Assembly: GCA_900319635.1 (NCBI GenBank)
Contig: ONPF01000002.1
Location: 62,001 to 126,000, forward strand
Length of the DNA: 64,000 nucleotides
Direction of reading: 5' to 3'
Origin: an uncultured Eubacteriales bacterium
GTDB taxonomy: Bacteria > Bacillota > Clostridia > Oscillospirales > Oscillospiraceae
Positions 16,762 to 24,303 of this stretch are shown piece after piece. The translations under genes and the position numbers were made by a program. Numbering within the stretch: position 1 is the first letter of the stretch; every line of letters starts with the position of its first letter. The notes under the pieces are model-generated. The model was not told the DNA's origin, did no database searches, and saw nothing but the letters and a program-made list of their open reading frames with translations.

Positions 16762-18120
16762 ATGAAAAAGACAATGGCCTTGCTGCTTGCGCTGCTGATG
16801 GCGCTGTCCCTGTGCGGCTGCGCGGAGAGTCTGCGGCAGATCGAGATCCCGCCTTTTCCGGTGGTGACGCCCACCCCGGCGCCCGTGACTGTGACGCCGG
16901 AGCCCACGCCGGATCAGGACGGGCAGACGGCAACGCCCCAGCCCGGTGGGGAGGAAGAGCCTGCCGTGACGCCGGCGGTGCAGGAGAAGGATGCGTCCCG
17001 GATCTTTGTCACCATCGGCAAAACCATCAAGCTGGACTATGACCCGGCGGAGGGGACGGAGCTGATCCTGACCTTTTCCTACGATATGCCCCGGGTTTAC
17101 GTGGAGGACAAGCCGGAAGTGACGTCCCTCGTCAACGAGGCGCTGGCGACCATTGAGGAGACCTTCTACACCGGCGATAATTATGACGGAGAAGGGCGCT
17201 ACTTCGGCTATTCCGCCATGCTGGAAATGGCGGAGGACAACTACAGCTATGTGACGGAAACCGGCACCAGCGGAATGCCGCTGGAGTTTTCCGACACGCT
17301 GAGCGCCCAGGTGACGCGCTGCGATGAGAACCTGCTCTCCGTGCTCTACAGCGAGAGCAGCTATACCGGCGGCGCCCACGGCTCTTATGTGTCCTTCGCC
17401 CATCTCTACGACATGCAGACCGGTGAGGAGCTCCGGCTCAGCGATCTCAGCGCGGATCCGGCTGCGCTGGAGGACTATCTGGTGCAGGCCATGCTGCAGC
17501 TGGCCGAGCAGGATGAGGAAGAATACTACTCTCAGCATATCGAAGACTCCTTCCTGCCGGAGGGCGGCAGGGAAGAGGCCTTCCGCAATCTGCTGCGGGA
17601 CGGCGCCTGGTTTTTCGACCGGGACGGTCTGGTGATCTTCTCCACGCTCTATGAGCTGGGTCCCTATGCCGCGGGCATTACGGAGTTTCACATCCCCTAC
17701 GCCCAGCTGCAGGGACACATCGACGATCGCTTCCTCTTCCCGGGAGAGCGCAGCGGCAAGGGCCGGGTGACGGCGGCGCCGCTTGATGAGATCCAGGGCG
17801 GCGAGCTGGAGATCGTGGACAGTCTGATGGTCGAGGAAGACGGGCAGCAGATCTGCTTTGTGGTCGAGGGCGAGATTTACGACGTGTCGGTGGAGACGGT
17901 GTACTACAGCGACCGGTTCTATACAAACGCCCAGCTCTGGTACGCAAACCTCCTCTCCGACTGTGCGCTGCAGGTGCAGACCGTGGTGCCCGATGGGCTT
18001 CCGTCTCTGCGCATCACCTACTACACGGCGGACGGCGTGCGGCACGGCATGCTCCTGAGCCAGAGCGGCCTGGACGGCAGCTATCTCCTGGTGGACGACG
18101 ACATCGAGGCCGTGGGATAA
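16762..18120 (+). CDS. secreted lipoprotein with DUF3298/DUF4163-type domain
   Basis: The 452-residue protein has a signal peptide with lipobox LCGC (about residues 17-20) and a Pro/Thr-rich linker to about residue 70. The linker is followed by a globular region containing SSYTGGAHGSYVSFAHLYDMQTGEELRLSDL, the recognisable core of DUF3298 proteins of Firmicutes. It is likely anchored on the outer face of the membrane. It resembles the smaller lipoprotein at 6786-7553. Its role is unknown. It probably shares the promoter at 16184 with the CYTH gene. Confidence 0.75.
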   Translation: MKKTMALLLALLMALSLCGCAESLRQIEIPPFPVVTPTPAPVTVTPEPTPDQDGQTATPQPGGEEEPAVTPAVQEKDASRIFVTIGKTIKLDYDPAEGTELILTFSYDMPRVYVEDKPEVTSLVNEALATIEETFYTGDNYDGEGRYFGYSAMLEMAEDNYSYVTETGTSGMPLEFSDTLSAQVTRCDENLLSVLYSESSYTGGAHGSYVSFAHLYDMQTGEELRLSDLSADPAALEDYLVQAMLQLAEQDEEEYYSQHIEDSFLPEGGREEAFRNLLRDGAWFFDRDGLVIFSTLYELGPYAAGITEFHIPYAQLQGHIDDRFLFPGERSGKGRVTAAPLDEIQGGELEIVDSLMVEEDGQQICFVVEGEIYDVSVETVYYSDRFYTNAQLWYANLLSDCALQVQTVVPDGLPSLRITYYTADGVRHGMLLSQSGLDGSYLLVDDDIEAVG

Positions 18121-18137
18121 AAAAACAATCACGATCC

Positions 18138-18168
18138 AACTGCGGGCAGGAAACTGCCCGCAGTTTTT
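18138..18168 (+). terminator. terminator after the lipoprotein gene
   Basis: AACTGCGGGCAG pairs with CTGCCCGCAGTT across GAAA, then TTT. It insulates the ribosomal protein operon that starts 34 bases later. Confidence 0.85.
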
Positions 18169-18201
18169 CGGCAAATGTACGAAATTTTGCGCAAAAACTT
18201 G

Positions 18202-18230
18202 TTGACAATGACAAGACCTTGTGGTATTCT
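18202..18230 (+). promoter_or_regulatory. promoter of rplU-rpmA
   Basis: A perfect TTGACA (18202-18207) and TATTCT (18225-18230) are separated by 17 bases. Confidence 0.8.
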
Positions 18231-18235
18231 TTTAT

Positions 18236-18308
18236 GGCCGCGTTGAAGGGGTAATGAAGCCGAGGCTTGCCCTCCACCCCCAGAGCGAGTCCTATAAAGA
18301 GGGAGGAA
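18236..18308 (+). promoter_or_regulatory. candidate ribosomal protein L21 leader
   Basis: The roughly 70-base 5' leader between the promoter and rplU contains GCCGAGGCTTGCCCTCC, CCCCCAGAGCGAGTC and the ribosome site GGGAGG. Its position and size fit the autoregulatory L21 leader known in Firmicutes, but the fold was not computed. Confidence 0.4.
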
Positions 18309-18314
18309 ATGTTC

Positions 18315-18629
18315 ATGAAGACTGCTGTTATCGTGACCGGAGGCAAGCAGTACCGCGTCGCGGAGGGTGATGTGATCTTCGTCGAGAAGCTGGACGTCGC
18401 CGCCGGTGAGACCATTCACTTCGACCAGGTTCTGGCCGTTGTCGACGGGGAGACCGCTCAGTTCGGCGCCCCCGCCATCGAAGGTGCTTCCGTTACCGCA
18501 AACGTGCTGAAGAACGGCAAGAGCGCCAAGGTTCGCGTCTACAAGATGAAGCCCAAAAAGGGCTATCGCCGGACGCAGGGTCATCGTCAGCCTTACACCA
18601 AGGTTCAGATTACGACCATCAACGCATAA
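18315..18629 (+). CDS. rplU: 50S ribosomal protein L21
   Basis: The 104-residue protein has the L21 hallmarks: [14 protein letters not shown] at the N-terminus and [19 protein letters not shown] near the C-terminus, where it binds 23S rRNA. ATG 18315 is preferred over 18309 because GGGAGG (18301-18306) sits 8 bases away instead of 2. rpmA follows after 41 bases with no Prp protease gene between, unlike most Firmicutes. Confidence 0.95.
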   Translation: MKTAVIVTGGKQYRVAEGDVIFVEKLDVAAGETIHFDQVLAVVDGETAQFGAPAIEGASVTANVLKNGKSAKVRVYKMKPKKGYRRTQGHRQPYTKVQITTINA

Positions 18630-18670
18630 GCATTCCGCAACTGATTTTGACTAATGGAGGTGTAACCTAA

Positions 18671-18934
18671 ATGGCACATAAAAAAGGTATGGGTTCTACC
18701 AAGAACGGCCGCGACAGCGAGTCCAAGCGTCTTGGTGCCAAGAGAGCCGACGGTCAGTTTGTCCTCGCCGGCAACATCCTTGTCAGACAGCGCGGAACCA
18801 AGATCCACCCGGGTACCAATGTTGGTAAGGGGAAGGACGACACCCTGTTTGCCCTCGTGGACGGCACGGTGAAGTTCGAGCGCATGGGCAAGGACCGCAA
18901 GCAGGTCTCTGTGTACGAAGAGATCGCCCAGTAA
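18671..18934 (+). CDS. rpmA: 50S ribosomal protein L27
   Basis: The 87-residue protein has [21 protein letters not shown] at the N-terminus, which reaches the peptidyl-transferase centre. In many Firmicutes L27 carries a short N-terminal extension ending in a phenylalanine-rich site cut by Prp. Here the protein starts directly at MAHKKG, so no cleavage is needed, matching the lack of a prp gene beside it. TGGAGGT lies before the ATG. Confidence 0.96.
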   Translation: MAHKKGMGSTKNGRDSESKRLGAKRADGQFVLAGNILVRQRGTKIHPGTNVGKGKDDTLFALVDGTVKFERMGKDRKQVSVYEEIAQ

Positions 18935-18945
18935 TTTGCGAAGAG

Positions 18946-18975
18946 AAGCCGGACAGCGATGTCCGGCTTTTTTCG
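18946..18975 (+). terminator. terminator after rpmA
   Basis: AAGCCGGACA pairs with TGTCCGGCTT around GCGA, followed by TTTTT. Confidence 0.85.
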
Positions 18976-19016
18976 TGCGATCGTAAAACCAGTTTTGCAT
19001 TTCAGAGGAGGCGGCT

Positions 19017-20300
19017 ATGGCAGCATCTTTTGTGGATAAGGCGCGTATCTCCGTTCACGCCGGCAAGGGCGGGGACGGGGCGGTGGCCTTTCATCGTGAA
19101 AAATACATTGCGGCGGGCGGCCCGGACGGGGGCGACGGCGGCCGCGGGGGAGACGTGGTCTTCACCGTGGACGAAAACATGTCTACCCTGATGGACTTCC
19201 GCTACAAGCGCAAATATGTGGCCGGCAACGGGCAGAACGGCATGGGCAAGCGCTGCTACGGCAAGGACGGCGAGACCTTGTATATCAAGGTTCCCAGAGG
19301 GACGCTGATCCGGGATACCGCCTCCGGCTCCATCATGCACGACATGTCCGACGGAGAAGACTGGGTGGCGGCCAAAGGCGGCCGCGGCGGCTGGGGCAAC
19401 ATGCACTTCGCCACGCCTACCCGCCAGGTGCCCCGCTTTGCCAAGCCCGGCCTCCCCGGCGAGAGCCACGACATCACCCTGGAGCTGAAGCTGTTGGCGG
19501 ACGTGGGGCTGGTGGGCTTCCCCAACGTGGGCAAATCCACGCTGCTCTCCGTGGTCAGCAAGGCCCATCCCAAGATCGCAAACTACCACTTCACCACCCT
19601 GTTTCCCAACCTTGGCGTGGTGTATGTGGACGAGGGCGTTTCCTTCGTGATGGCGGACATTCCCGGCATCATCGAGGGGGCCTCCGAGGGCGCCGGCCTG
19701 GGGCATGACTTCCTGCGGCACATCGACCGCTGCAGGCTGCTGGTGCACCTGGTGGACGTGTCCGGCAGTGAGGGGAGAGACCCGGTGCAGGACTTTGACG
19801 CCATCAACGCGGAGCTTCGGGAGTATAACACCGACCTGGCGGAGCGGCCGCAGCTCGTGGTGGCCAACAAGTGCGACCTGCTGGGGGACGAGCGGGAGAA
19901 TCTGGAGCGCCTGCGGGAGCATGTGGAGGCACTGGGCTACACACTCTTTGAGATGAGCGCCGCCACCCACGAGGGCACAAGGCAGCTTGTGGGCGAGTGC
20001 GCCAGGCTCCTGAAGGAGCTGCCGCCGGTGCAGCACTACGAGGCGGACTATGTGCCGCCGGAGCCGGTGATCGACACTTCGGAGGATCTGGAGATCACCC
20101 ATTTCGACGATATGTGGGTGGTGGAAGGCCCCTGGCTGCAGCGTCTGGTGGCCACGGTGAACTTCTCCGACTATGAGAGCCGCATGTACTTCGACCGCAT
20201 CCTGCGGGAGGCGGGCGTCTTCCGGCGCATGGAGGAGATGGGCGTGCAGAACGGCGACACCGTCAGCATGTACGATCTGATGTTCGAGTATCAGGACTGA
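19017..20300 (+). CDS. obgE: Obg GTPase (ribosome assembly)
   Basis: This 427-residue protein has the glycine-rich Obg fold at residues 1-158 (GGDGAVAFHREKY, GGDGGRGGDVVF). The G domain has GFPNVGKST (G1), DIPGIIEGASEGAGLG (G3 and switch II) and NKCD (G4). The C-terminal OCT domain covers about residues 345-427. Obg assists 50S subunit maturation and responds to nucleotide levels. It follows rpmA, the usual order, but after a terminator, so it may need its own promoter. GAGGAGGC lies before ATG 19017. Confidence 0.96.
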   Translation: MAASFVDKARISVHAGKGGDGAVAFHREKYIAAGGPDGGDGGRGGDVVFTVDENMSTLMDFRYKRKYVAGNGQNGMGKRCYGKDGETLYIKVPRGTLIRDTASGSIMHDMSDGEDWVAAKGGRGGWGNMHFATPTRQVPRFAKPGLPGESHDITLELKLLADVGLVGFPNVGKSTLLSVVSKAHPKIANYHFTTLFPNLGVVYVDEGVSFVMADIPGIIEGASEGAGLGHDFLRHIDRCRLLVHLVDVSGSEGRDPVQDFDAINAELREYNTDLAERPQLVVANKCDLLGDERENLERLREHVEALGYTLFEMSAATHEGTRQLVGECARLLKELPPVQHYEADYVPPEPVIDTSEDLEITHFDDMWVVEGPWLQRLVATVNFSDYESRMYFDRILREAGVFRRMEEMGVQNGDTVSMYDLMFEYQD

Positions 20301-20335
20301 TCCTGTTCTAGAAAAGGAATCAGACAATAACATGA

Positions 20336-20367
20336 GAAAAACGGGAGGGCGGAGGTCCTCCCGTTTT
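20336..20367 (+). terminator. terminator after obgE
   Basis: AAAAACGGGAGG pairs with CCTCCCGTTTTT across GCGGAGGT. The gap 20301-20594 holds this hairpin, a degenerate repeat (20423-20500) and the blaI-type promoter; nothing else was seen. Confidence 0.85.
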
Positions 20368-20422
20368 TGCGGAATATAAGGGATGCACTGGGGACGCTCC
20401 GACGAGAGGCGTTGGTCTGCGC

Positions 20423-20500
20423 CGTAGGGGACGGCGCCCTCGACGTCCCGCATGTTGGACATTTGCCTGTGTCTTCTCGAGCAGAAGACCGCCCCTATGG
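20423..20500. repeat. degenerate TAGGGG-type palindromic repeat
   Basis: CGTAGGGGACGGCGCCCTCG and, inverted, CCGCCCCTATGG form an imperfect inverted pair. The first part resembles the cleaner copies at 30414-30440 and 44458-44485 (TGTAGGGGCxxC...GGCCCG). Confidence 0.5.
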
Positions 20501-20530
20501 TTCTCCAAGATACGCAACTATATTTTGCTG

Positions 20531-20577
20531 TTGACACTGTAAACAAGTTGTGATATACTCAGTCTACAATGTAAACA
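20531..20577 (+). promoter_or_regulatory. promoter with two operator-like direct repeats for the BlaI/M56 operon
   Basis: TTGACA (20531-20536) and TATACT (20554-20559) are spaced by 17 bases. The 12-base repeat ACAmTGTAAACA occurs at 20534-20545, overlapping the -35, and at 20566-20577, just after the start point. The two are 32 bases apart, about three helical turns on the same face. The ACAnTGT core matches the palindromic form bound by BlaI/MecI/CopY repressors, so autorepression is likely. Confidence 0.75.
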
Positions 20578-20594
20578 GAAAGAAGGCGAGCTTG

Positions 20595-20981
20595 ATGCAC
20601 GAAAAAGAAACTGCCCTGACAGCGGCGGAATGGAACCTAATGGAGTGCCTTTGGGAGCACGCGCCCCGCACGGGGCGGGAGACGGTGGAATATCTGCAGA
20701 AAAGCGTTGGTTGGAGCCGCAGCACCACCCTTACCATGCTGCGCCGCATGACGGAGAAGGGACTGATCGCCTGCGAGAGCGACGGGGAGGTACTGACCTA
20801 CCGCCCGCAGATCCGCCGGGAAGACGCCGCGCGGGAGGAGACCCGCAGCTTTCTGGGGCGGGTCTATCAGGGCAGCGTCAGTCTGATGCTGAACGCCATG
20901 ACGCGGGATCAGAAGCTCAGCAGGGAGGAGATCGCAGAGCTCTATGAGATCCTGCGCAAGGCAGAGGAGGAGACGCCATGA
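20595..20981 (+). CDS. BlaI/MecI/CopY-family transcriptional repressor
   Basis: The 128-residue protein has the winged-helix DNA-binding domain of the BlaI family: LTAAEWNLMECLWE, then SVGWSRSTTLTMLRRMTEKGLI as recognition helix and following turn. A C-terminal dimerisation helix carries the region where BlaI proteins are cleaved. It should repress its own operon through the repeats at 20534 and 20566. Its stop overlaps the start of the M56 receptor gene (ATGA), as in bla/mec systems. ATG 20595 gives the family N-terminus; the frame is open upstream through the promoter. Confidence 0.9.
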   Translation: MHEKETALTAAEWNLMECLWEHAPRTGRETVEYLQKSVGWSRSTTLTMLRRMTEKGLIACESDGEVLTYRPQIRREDAAREETRSFLGRVYQGSVSLMLNAMTRDQKLSREEIAELYEILRKAEEETP

Positions 20982-23900
20982 TCCGCTGGACGATCAGCGC
21001 CTCCGCTCTGATCCTGCTGACCCTGGGGCTGCGGGCGCTTACGAAGAAGCGGCTCTCCCTGCGCCTGCGCTATGCATTGTGGCTGCCGGTGCTGCTGCGC
21101 CTGCTGATCCCGGGGAGTTTCTGGAATCTCCCTGCGCTGCTCAATCCAGCGGAGGAGGAGCCTGTTTCAACCGAAATCACCCGGCGGGAATACCCGCTGT
21201 ACCAGACGCGGGAGTATGACCCGCTGTTTCTGGAGCATGACAGCCAGGGCTATGTGATCCTGGAGGTAGCGGAGGAGGCGCCTACGGTTGAGCAAGCTGC
21301 AGAGCTTGAGCCCGCGGGGGAATACACCGCCCCGGCAGTGGCTGTGCCGACGCAAGCGGGGGAAACGCGAGACTTCAAGGATCTGTTGCCCTGGATCTGG
21401 GCTGCGGGCGCAGGCGTGGTGATGGCAATCTGCCTCATCTCCGAGCTGCGCTTCACGCTGCGCCTGCGCCGGAGCCGAAGACCGATGGAGAGTGAGGCCG
21501 GCGTGCCGGTCTACGGCTGCGCCTGGCTGCACTCGCCCTGCCTGACGGGGTTTTTCCGCCCGACGGTCTATGTGCCGGAGCGGCTGCGGGGGAGAAGAGA
21601 GGCGCTCTCCCACGCGCTGGCCCATGAACTGGCCCACGCACGGCACGGGGATCTGCTCTGGTCGCGGCTGCGCTGCCTGGCGCTGGCGCTGCACTGGTTC
21701 AACCCCCTGGTCTGGCTGGCTGTCTTTTGCTCCAAGCAGGACGGGGAACTGGCCTGTGACGAGAGCGCCATCAGCCGCCTGGGGGAGGGGCAGCGCTATG
21801 CCTACGGTCGGACGCTGCTGCGTCTGAGCTGTCCCGGGCGGAACGTCTTCGTCCCGTTGCCCTCCATGGGCGCGGGCGGCCTGCGGGAGCGAATCCGGCT
21901 GATCGGGAAAAGCCCCAAAACAAGCGCCTGGGCGCTGCTGCTGGCATTTTCGCTCTCCCTCTTGGCCACGGGCTGCTCTTTCTCGGAGGGAGAGAAGCCA
22001 AGCGAACAGTGGTACTACCAGTCGGAGTATAGGAGCCTGGAGCTGCCGGTGGAGACGGTTTATGGGCAGTGCATCGCCGGGGAGCGGGTCTATCTCGCCG
22101 CCAAAGAGGATGAGGCCGCGCCGCGGATCTATTCCTTCTCTCTCACCGGCGAGGATCGCCGGGAGTTCAGCCTACCGGAGCTGACGCTGCCCGGGATCCC
22201 GGCGGAGGCGGTGATGCAGGACGTGCTGATCCAGATGCTCCTGCCCGGCGCGGAGGACAGCTTCTATGTGTTGGGCTCCCTCGTCTATACCGTGGCGGAC
22301 GGGGAGGAGATCAAGCTCAACGATGACAGCACCATGCGTCTGGAGCAGTGGTACAGCGCGGACTTTGCGCTGTGCCTGGATGCAGAGGGGGAGACCAGAG
22401 CGCTCTTTCCCTATCCCTGCGAGAATATTCTCGCCCCCTGCACGGACGCTGCCGGCAGGCTCTACGCCATGGACGCGGACAACAGCCTGCACATCTTTTC
22501 CCCCAATGGGGAGGAGCTGCTGCATGTGCCCGTCCAGCGCTATCTGAATCAGTTTCTGCGCCTCCCGGACGGCCGCGCGGCCATCGCGGTGACGCAGGAG
22601 GGAGGAACGGAGGTCCTCGCCATCGACCCGGGCACGGGCAGCCTGAACCCGGTGGCCACGGTTCCCGAGCAGCTTGCGAGCTCCGTGATGGAGGGCGCCT
22701 TCGACTGGGAGCTGCTGGTGAACAACGGCACCATGCTCTACGGCGTCCGCGGTGACGGTGAGCGGGAGACCCTTGTCACCTGGCTCAACTGCGATCTGGA
22801 CGGCAACAAGCTGCTGCAGATCCAGCCCGGCAGCGATGGGGAGAGCCTGATCTGCCTTTTCGGGGAACCCTACGGGCGGGCAAGCAGCTACGGCCTGGCC
22901 CTGATCCGGCGGACGGACGTGCCGCCGCCAGAGGATCGAACCGTGCTCACCCTGGCCTGCATGGGGCTGGACGACAGCCTTGCGGATCTGGTGCTGCACT
23001 TCAACCGCACAAACCGGGACTACCGCATCGAGGTCAGAGACTACAGCAGCTATAACACCACAGCGTCCCCCGACGCCGGGTATACGATGCTGAACACCGA
23101 GATCGCGGCGGGCGAGGTGCCGGATCTCTTATGCACCCGGGATCTGCCCTATCGCAGCTACGCCCGGCAGGGCCTGCTGGAGGATCTCTGGCCCTACATC
23201 GAGGCCGACACGGAGCTTGGTGGGCGCGACGCGCTGATGCTGCCGCTGTTTGAGGCCATGAGCCAGGAGGGGAAGCTCTACCAGGTGTCGCCCTTCTTCT
23301 ATCTATATACCGTGGTGGGCGCGGAATCCATCGTTGGAAAGCGCGCCGGATGGACGATGAAGGAGTTTCAGGCGGTGTGCGATACGCTGCCGGAGGACTG
23401 CGACATTCTCTCGCCCTACTTTACGCGGGAGAGCGCGCTGAACGCCGCCCTTTGCCTGCGCCTGGATGCCTTCGTGGATTGGGACAGCGGCACCTGCTCC
23501 TTTGACAGTGCGGAATTCCGGGAACTGATCCGCTTTGCCGGGCAATTCCCCGCGGAACCCAGGATGCCGGACGGCGTCTGGCGCAGCGATTATGACCGCA
23601 TGATCGCAGGGGAGCAGCTCTTGAGCTACGTCTGCATGACGGACTTCTCCTCGCCCCTCTTCTATAACGCCTGCCTCAACGGGGAAGCGGTCTATGTGGG
23701 CTTTCCCGGCGCCGGCGGCAGCGGAAGCGCCTTTGACGTTCCCATGGGGCTGGCCATGTCTGCCACCTGCGCCCACAAGGAGGGAGCCTGGCTCTTCCTG
23801 CGCACAACGCTGAACCGCGACTGGCAGGCGAGTGCCGCCCTGCAATACGGCTTCGGCGGGGAGAATTTTCCGCTCTTCCCCACAAATCGGGAGGCCTTTG

Positions 23901-24238
23901 ACAAGATCCTGGAGCAGGTAATGCGCCAGGAGTATAAGAAGGACGAGCATGGCGCGTATATTCTGGACGGAAATGGAGAACGGATCCCGCAAATGATCGG
24001 AAGCTTTCAGGACGGCGAGGGCGGAAGGATCTATGGGATCTATCCTCTGACGCAGGAGGAGGCGGATCGCTTCCTGCAGCTTGTGGAGAGCACAAGCTGT
24101 ATGCGCTACTGGGACGACGCCATTATGGACATCGTCTGGGCCGAGCTCCCGGCCTGTTTCAGCGGCGAAAAAACGCCGGAGCAGGCCATGGCAAATATCC
24201 AGAAGCGCGTGACGCTCTACCTGGAGGAACTGAAATAA
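20978..24238 (+). CDS. M56 (BlaR1-like) metallopeptidase fused to an ABC-type solute-binding domain
   Basis: This 1086-residue membrane receptor carries an N-terminal M56 module with helices at about 5-20, 33-48, 137-157 and 315-332. The zinc motif is HELAH (216-220), with Glu257 in GELACDE as third ligand. After the last helix a lipobox-like LLATGC ends at Cys333. Residues 345-645 look like repeated beta strands. Residues about 648-1086 form a complete family 1 extracellular solute-binding domain (LTLACMGLDDSLADLVLHFN, PDLLCTRDL). Known BlaR1 proteins have a beta-lactam-binding domain here. By inference, ligand binding outside triggers cleavage of the co-encoded repressor. The ligand is unknown. 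Confidence 0.85.
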   Translation: MIRWTISASALILLTLGLRALTKKRLSLRLRYALWLPVLLRLLIPGSFWNLPALLNPAEEEPVSTEITRREYPLYQTREYDPLFLEHDSQGYVILEVAEEAPTVEQAAELEPAGEYTAPAVAVPTQAGETRDFKDLLPWIWAAGAGVVMAICLISELRFTLRLRRSRRPMESEAGVPVYGCAWLHSPCLTGFFRPTVYVPERLRGRREALSHALAHELAHARHGDLLWSRLRCLALALHWFNPLVWLAVFCSKQDGELACDESAISRLGEGQRYAYGRTLLRLSCPGRNVFVPLPSMGAGGLRERIRLIGKSPKTSAWALLLAFSLSLLATGCSFSEGEKPSEQWYYQSEYRSLELPVETVYGQCIAGERVYLAAKEDEAAPRIYSFSLTGEDRREFSLPELTLPGIPAEAVMQDVLIQMLLPGAEDSFYVLGSLVYTVADGEEIKLNDDSTMRLEQWYSADFALCLDAEGETRALFPYPCENILAPCTDAAGRLYAMDADNSLHIFSPNGEELLHVPVQRYLNQFLRLPDGRAAIAVTQEGGTEVLAIDPGTGSLNPVATVPEQLASSVMEGAFDWELLVNNGTMLYGVRGDGERETLVTWLNCDLDGNKLLQIQPGSDGESLICLFGEPYGRASSYGLALIRRTDVPPPEDRTVLTLACMGLDDSLADLVLHFNRTNRDYRIEVRDYSSYNTTASPDAGYTMLNTEIAAGEVPDLLCTRDLPYRSYARQGLLEDLWPYIEADTELGGRDALMLPLFEAMSQEGKLYQVSPFFYLYTVVGAESIVGKRAGWTMKEFQAVCDTLPEDCDILSPYFTRESALNAALCLRLDAFVDWDSGTCSFDSAEFRELIRFAGQFPAEPRMPDGVWRSDYDRMIAGEQLLSYVCMTDFSSPLFYNACLNGEAVYVGFPGAGGSGSAFDVPMGLAMSATCAHKEGAWLFLRTTLNRDWQASAALQYGFGGENFPLFPTNREAFDKILEQVMRQEYKKDEHGAYILDGNGERIPQMIGSFQDGEGGRIYGIYPLTQEEADRFLQLVESTSCMRYWDDAIMDIVWAELPACFSGEKTPEQAMANIQKRVTLYLEELK

Positions 24239-24247
24239 TACAAATAA

Positions 24248-24295
24248 GCAGAGGCAAGGCGGAAATAACATCCGCTTTGCCTCTGCATTTTTTGG
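24248..24295. terminator. bidirectional terminator between receptor and ABC exporter genes
   Basis: GCAGAGGCAAGGCGGA pairs with TCCGCTTTGCCTCTGC (one G-T) around AATAACA, followed by ATTTTTT. It also faces the convergent ABC gene. Confidence 0.85.
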
Positions 24296-24303
24296 GTTCT
24301 GCC

